Part shown: positions 60,471 through 64,000 of the stretch, piece after piece | How the letters are laid out: each line of letters starts with the position of its first letter | Numbering within the stretch: the stretch's first letter is position 1 | Source: Pseudanabaena sp. FACHB-2040 | GTDB lineage: Bacteria; Cyanobacteriota; Cyanobacteriia; Phormidesmidales; Phormidesmidaceae | Assembly (NCBI RefSeq): GCF_014696715.1 | Contig: NZ_JACJQO010000005.1 | Coordinates: 1,162,352-1,226,351, forward strand | Reading direction: 5' to 3' | DNA: 64,000 bases | Program-made: the position numbers and the translations under genes | Notes under the pieces: generated by a model | Database searches by the model: none | What the model saw: the letters and a program-made list of their open reading frames with translations, nothing else | What the model was told of the DNA's origin: nothing

Positions 60471-61643
60471 ATGCCAAACCCCTTTGAATACACCCTGCCG
60501 CAGGACGACTCAGACGCTAAACGCCTTAGCCAGCTGCTAGGCCAAAGTTTTGTGGTCGATCCTGATGCCGAGCTAAGCTACATGACCCGCATTGGCTACC
60601 AGCAGATGCGAATCATGCGCCAGGGAGAAGCCCTGCTCGGTGGACTTGCTATTTTGCCGATGGGCCAGTGGTTTGGCGGCCAAAGAGTCACCATGAGCGG
60701 CATTGCTGCCGTGTGCATTGCGCCCGAAGCCCGAGGCAGCGGCGCGGCTCTGGCAATGATGCAGCAAACACTCCTGGAGCTACACAAAAATCGGGTGCCC
60801 CTCTCCACGCTCTACCCCGCAGTGCAGCAGCTCTACCGACGTGCCGGCTACGAGCAGGGCGGCACCTACTGCCACTGGACCGTTAATCCTGCTGCCATTG
60901 CCGTCAAACAGTTACCCCTACCCCTCACCCCCATCACCCTAGAGCCAGCAACCTTAGCCCCCTTGGCCCAGCAGCAGGCGCGTCACCACAATGGACTGTT
61001 AGATCGACATCCCTTGATCTGGCAGTGGGTCATCTCTCCGCCCGATCAGCGTTGCTACGGCTACGTCATCGGCCCCGCCGAAGCCCCAGAAGGCTATCTT
61101 GTCTTCACCCAGATCCGCACCGAATCAGGCACCCGGCTAAAAATTCTCGACTGGAACGCCCTAACGCCCCAAGCCGTCACCAGTCTGTGGGCTTTTTTAG
61201 CTAGCCACCGCTCCCAGATTGAGCAAATCCAGTGGATTGGTGGAGCAATTGACTGGCTATCCCTGGGCCTGCCAGAGCAAACTGCCAAACTACACAGCAT
61301 CAGTCGCTGGATGACCCGCATCGTCTGCGTACCCGAAGCACTAGAGGCGCGGGGCTATCCCTCATCCCTCACAGGAGAGCTGCATTTGGCCATTACCGAC
61401 GACCTGCTGCCCGAGAACCAAGGTAACTGGCTGCTGACGCTAGACCAGGGCCAAAGCCATATCACCCAAGGCGGCCGAGGCGAACTTAAACTCAGCATTC
61501 GCGGCCTAGCCTCCCTCTACACCGGCCTATTTTCCCCCCACCAACTCCAGCAAATGGGTTATTTAGACGGCCCAGAACCCTCACTCTCCCTAGCCGCTCA
61601 AGCCTTTGGTGGCGCTTCTCCCTGGCTGGCAGACTTCTTCTAG
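60471..61643 (+). CDS. Eis-like GNAT acetyltransferase
   Basis: Protein of 390 residues from ATG 60471 (a TTG at 60456 would add five). The N-terminal GNAT domain has VTMSGIAAVCIAPEARGSGA (acetyl-CoA binding), and a second GNAT-like domain plus a C-terminal SCP2-like sterol-carrier fold follow (LASLYTGLFSPHQL). The architecture is that of Eis-type N-acetyltransferases, which act on amines or aminoglycosides; the natural substrate is unknown. Single gene. Confidence 0.88.
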   Translation: MPNPFEYTLPQDDSDAKRLSQLLGQSFVVDPDAELSYMTRIGYQQMRIMRQGEALLGGLAILPMGQWFGGQRVTMSGIAAVCIAPEARGSGAALAMMQQTLLELHKNRVPLSTLYPAVQQLYRRAGYEQGGTYCHWTVNPAAIAVKQLPLPLTPITLEPATLAPLAQQQARHHNGLLDRHPLIWQWVISPPDQRCYGYVIGPAEAPEGYLVFTQIRTESGTRLKILDWNALTPQAVTSLWAFLASHRSQIEQIQWIGGAIDWLSLGLPEQTAKLHSISRWMTRIVCVPEALEARGYPSSLTGELHLAITDDLLPENQGNWLLTLDQGQSHITQGGRGELKLSIRGLASLYTGLFSPHQLQQMGYLDGPEPSLSLAAQAFGGASPWLADFF

Positions 61644-61829
61644 AGGACAGAGAGACGTGGGGAAGGGGACGCGGGGAGTTCAATCTTCAAGTTCCCCGGC
61701 CTTCCCCATCACCCCCACCTTCCCTATACCCCCTGCTCCCCGTGCCTCCACGCCTCCCATCTGTGCCTCCAACGACCAAATTCACCCCACCAGACTGTTA
61801 CGCTTGTCATAACAAGTGTGGAGCTGCCT

Positions 61830-63029
61830 ATGCCCGAGCAGATGTGGAGAAACCACGACCTCAAATCTTCCTACGATGTGGTGATTGTGGGTGGCGGTGC
61901 CCACGGACTGGCCACAGCCTATTACTTAGCCACGCATCACGGCATCACCAACGTGGCGGTGCTAGAGCAAAAGTACGTGGGCTTTGGGGCCTCGGGCCGC
62001 AACACTGCCATTCTTCGGGCCAACTACCGCACGGCAGAGGGCATTCGCTTCTACAACCAGAGCCTGAAGCTGTATGAAAATCTGGCTCAGGCGCTAGACT
62101 TCAACCTCATGTTTAGTCAGCAGGGACACTTCACCCTGGGCCACAGCACCGCTTCGATGACGGCCCTGACTACCCGCGCTGAGATGAACAAGGCCGAGGG
62201 TGTGGACAGCTATATGGTGACACCCCCAGAAATTAAGCGAATGATTCCGGAGATCGACATTTCCAGTCGGCCCCGCTACCCGATTCTGGGTGCTCTATAT
62301 CATCCCCCTGGCGGCATCATCCGCCACGACGCGGTGGTTTGGGGCTTTGCCCGAGGGGCCGATCGCAATGGCGTTCACGTTCACCAACTCACCCAGGTAG
62401 AAGACATTCTCACGGAGGGCGATCGCATTGTCGGTGTCAAGACTAATCGCGGCACTGTGGGCTGTGGGGCCGTTGTCTCAGCAACGGCTGGCTGGAGTTC
62501 AGAAATTTGTCGGTTAGTCGGCATTAAGCTGCCCATTGCCACCCATCCCCTTCAGGCGTTTGTGACGCAAGGGCTCAAGCCTTGGCTGCACCACGTCGTC
62601 GTCAGCTCAACGCTGCATATCTACTTGAGCCAGAGCGATCGCGGTGAACTAGTTTGTGGTGGTGCCGTCGATAGTTTCCCCCAATATTCCCTCCGCTCCA
62701 CACTAGATGTGCTGGAGAGCTATGCAATGCACGTGCTGGAGCTATTCCCGATGCTGCACAACATCAAGGTGCAGCGGCAGTGGGCCGGGATGTGCGATAT
62801 GACTCCAGACTATGCGCCCATCCTCTCGCCTATCGATGCCTACCAAAACTTCTACATTACCTGCGGCTGGGGCACCTGGGGCTTTAAGGCAGCCCCAGCC
62901 AGCGGCTATAACATGGCCGAACTGGTAGCCACTGGCAGCGTTCCTGCCACCATTGCCCCCTTCAGCTACGACCGTTTCCTCAAAAACCAGCTGCTGGGTG
63001 AAAAAGCCGCCGCCTCAGTCGGCAGTTAA
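61830..63029 (+). CDS. FAD-dependent oxidoreductase, sarcosine oxidase beta-subunit type
   Basis: Protein of 399 residues from ATG 61830 (GGAG 6 nt before). The FAD motif VVIVGGGAHGLATAYYLA, EQKYVGFGASGRNTAILRAN and the C-terminal ITCGWGTWGFKAAPASG match SoxB of heterotetrameric sarcosine oxidases (the GFKAAP signature). The soxA, soxD and soxG genes are absent here, so this is a stand-alone member oxidising an unknown secondary amine or glycine-related compound. Confidence 0.88.
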   Translation: MPEQMWRNHDLKSSYDVVIVGGGAHGLATAYYLATHHGITNVAVLEQKYVGFGASGRNTAILRANYRTAEGIRFYNQSLKLYENLAQALDFNLMFSQQGHFTLGHSTASMTALTTRAEMNKAEGVDSYMVTPPEIKRMIPEIDISSRPRYPILGALYHPPGGIIRHDAVVWGFARGADRNGVHVHQLTQVEDILTEGDRIVGVKTNRGTVGCGAVVSATAGWSSEICRLVGIKLPIATHPLQAFVTQGLKPWLHHVVVSSTLHIYLSQSDRGELVCGGAVDSFPQYSLRSTLDVLESYAMHVLELFPMLHNIKVQRQWAGMCDMTPDYAPILSPIDAYQNFYITCGWGTWGFKAAPASGYNMAELVATGSVPATIAPFSYDRFLKNQLLGEKAAASVGS

Positions 63030-63119
63030 CCCAGGTAATACCCTCTCCTTAAAAAGACGCTGCCCTGGGCACAGCCCCCTGTGCCTCTAATGCCAGTTCC
63101 AGAAAAAAGTGCTGCAGAT

Positions 63120-63150
63120 GGGGGTGGGAGAGTGGATGGGTGGATGAGTA
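63120..63150. repeat. GGGAGAGTGGATGGGTGGATGAG low-complexity tract
   Basis: Part of the same repeat class as 17168-17216 and, in reverse complement, 35711-35748 and 60395-60425. It lies 90 bp after the SoxB-like gene. Confidence 0.55.
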
Positions 63151-63219
63151 GCGGCTATCTAGAGAATTGGTATAGATAGGCGTCTCTGTAGGCAAACTTT
63201 AGCGAACTGATAGAAAGCG

Positions 63220-63262
63220 GAGACGCAGTGGAAGATAGGCAACCTGCTTTCCACCGCGTCTC
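63220..63262. repeat. Inverted repeat with GAGACGC arms
   Basis: GAGACGCAGTGGAA (63220-63233) pairs with TTCCACCGCGTCTC (63249-63262) with one mismatch and a 15-nt loop. It could be a weak terminator or an intergenic repeat; a related ACGCAGGGACGCAG tract lies near 18880. Confidence 0.55.
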
Positions 63263-63316
63263 TACTCTCCGCGTTCCCGCGTCTCTCAAAAATCGTCAAT
63301 CTCGACTATCAAACCA

Positions 63317-64000
63317 TTAGGTTTCAGAGGTTGAAGATTTATTCAAGGTTGGGGTAAGGTAAGCAACCAAAAGGCCAATGGCAAATCCTGCACAGTTGCG
63401 GATCAGCGGCAGCAGATCATGGGTGCGGGTGACGACGGGACCAATCCCAAAGGCAATGAAGAGAATGCCCCATAGCGGCGAGAAGATCAGCGCCCACTGC
63501 CAGGCAAAGGCCTGACCTTCCTTGCGGGGATGGGCCGCAAAGCCACAAACCACCCCACCTACAACAGAAGTAATCAGCGTCAAAATCCACTGTTCTTGGG
63601 GCAGGCCGGGGACGACCTGACAGCCGCCTTGGCGCAGGCACTGCTCAATGGAGCCGAGGGCTTCGAGAATAGAGTTGTCTTCACCGTTTTCTCGAACAAA
63701 AAATTGGTTGCCGTAGCGAGTTTGCAGTTCAATCCAGAAGGTGCGGGGCAGCAGGTCGTATACGGCATCTCCCACGCTGAAGTTAAGGAGGTTACCGCCT
63801 CGCGGATCGGCCACTAGCATGATGCTGTGGTCATCTAGGCCCCAAAAGTCTTTTACGGCTCGACCAGGGGTGCGGTCGTACTGGGTAAGCACGCGCAGCT
63901 TCCATCCAGTCTCTTGCTCTAACTGAGATAAGCGGTCGTTCAGCGTGCCTTCCTGCACCTCGGTCAGGGACTTGGCCAGATCAATAATCGAGGTGGGCTC
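63317..64000 (-). CDS. TPM-domain (Psb32-like) membrane protein, 5' end outside the window
   Basis: The reading frame stays open to the window edge (EPTSIIDLAKSLTEVQEG is in frame before the first internal GTG at 63958), so the start is outside. The TPM domain (about the first 140 visible residues) has QLEQETGWKLRVLTQY, FWGLDDHSIMLVADPRGGN and FRVREN-like segments, followed by three membrane helices (LITSVVGGVVCGFAA; WALIFSPLWGILFIAFGIG; NCAGFAIGLLVAYLTP). The family includes the cyanobacterial Psb32 and plant TLP18.3 thylakoid proteins linked to photosystem II repair. Membership is clear; the exact role is inferred. Confidence 0.85.
   Translation of the reverse strand, partial: EPTSIIDLAKSLTEVQEGTLNDRLSQLEQETGWKLRVLTQYDRTPGRAVKDFWGLDDHSIMLVADPRGGNLLNFSVGDAVYDLLPRTFWIELQTRYGNQFFVRENGEDNSILEALGSIEQCLRQGGCQVVPGLPQEQWILTLITSVVGGVVCGFAAHPRKEGQAFAWQWALIFSPLWGILFIAFGIGPVVTRTHDLLPLIRNCAGFAIGLLVAYLTPTLNKSSTSET

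Overview
The window is a 64 kb piece of a cyanobacterial chromosome. Support comes from many HIP1 octamers (GCGATCGC) inside and between genes, heme oxygenase of the bilin pathway, the Ycf35/DUF2997/ferredoxin cluster known from cyanobacteria and plastids, a tocopherol-type methyltransferase, a TPM (Psb32-like) protein, SLH/DUF3747 surface proteins, DUF760, DUF928, CHASE2 and multi-GAF sensors. No insertion sequence, prophage or CRISPR array is visible. The gene set would fit a filamentous Leptolyngbya-like lineage, but that is inference. Both ends cut a gene: a GAF-rich histidine kinase on the left and a TPM-domain protein on the right.

Layout. 1-4.9 kb: truncated three-GAF kinase with bilin-type cysteine motifs, an SLH surface protein and an MscS channel. 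5.1-12.5 kb: ligase-associated DEXH helicase, ComEC, tRNA-Ser(CGA), a small ORF and an ATP-dependent DNA ligase, followed by YbaK. 13-18.8 kb: a minus-strand signalling region with LuxR-type regulator, CHASE2 kinase, small membrane protein, DUF928 protein and a kinase-like protein lacking its histidine. 19-21.3 kb: polysaccharide pyruvyl transferase and GT4 glycosyltransferase. 21.9-24.8 kb: DUF2997-Ycf35-ferredoxin and two hypothetical proteins. 24.9-28.9 kb: S9 peptidase and GH2 glycosidase.

29.5-42.3 kb is rich in galactose and surface-sugar functions: galE, a glycosyltransferase, UDP-galactopyranose mutase, a GH1-RmlD fusion, and a galT / M24-like / galK operon. Together they could take galactose (perhaps released by the GH2 enzyme) through the Leloir pathway to UDP-galactose and UDP-galactofuranose. 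Interspersed are a cupin gene whose start was remodelled by a tandem duplication, an Uma2 protein, and a MarR/SnoaL pair with clear inverted-repeat operators. 42.5-49.6 kb: 2OG-Fe(II) oxygenase, methyltransferase, sugar-type ABC ATPase, DUF760-mutY, DUF2470 plus a [2Fe-2S] ferredoxin, and a pentapeptide-repeat protein. 50-56.8 kb: DUF3747/SLH protein, tocopherol-type methyltransferase, KtrB-type cation transporter, a decayed DUF3267 gene, a duplicated DUF4333-like lipoprotein, DoxX, heme oxygenase. 57-64 kb: gyrB, miaA, Eis-like acetyltransferase, a SoxB-like flavoenzyme and the partial TPM protein.

Most of the window is ordinary core and accessory cyanobacterial sequence. The points most worth following are the candidate cyanobacteriochrome kinase, the 32-bp duplication that made a start-stop-coupled leader ORF, the GH1-RmlD fusion whose linker is an intergenic-type repeat, the gal operon with an M24 protein lacking its metal aspartates, the CHASE2/DUF928 signalling locus and the broken DUF3267 gene. 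No single locus is a convincing new defence or mobile system.
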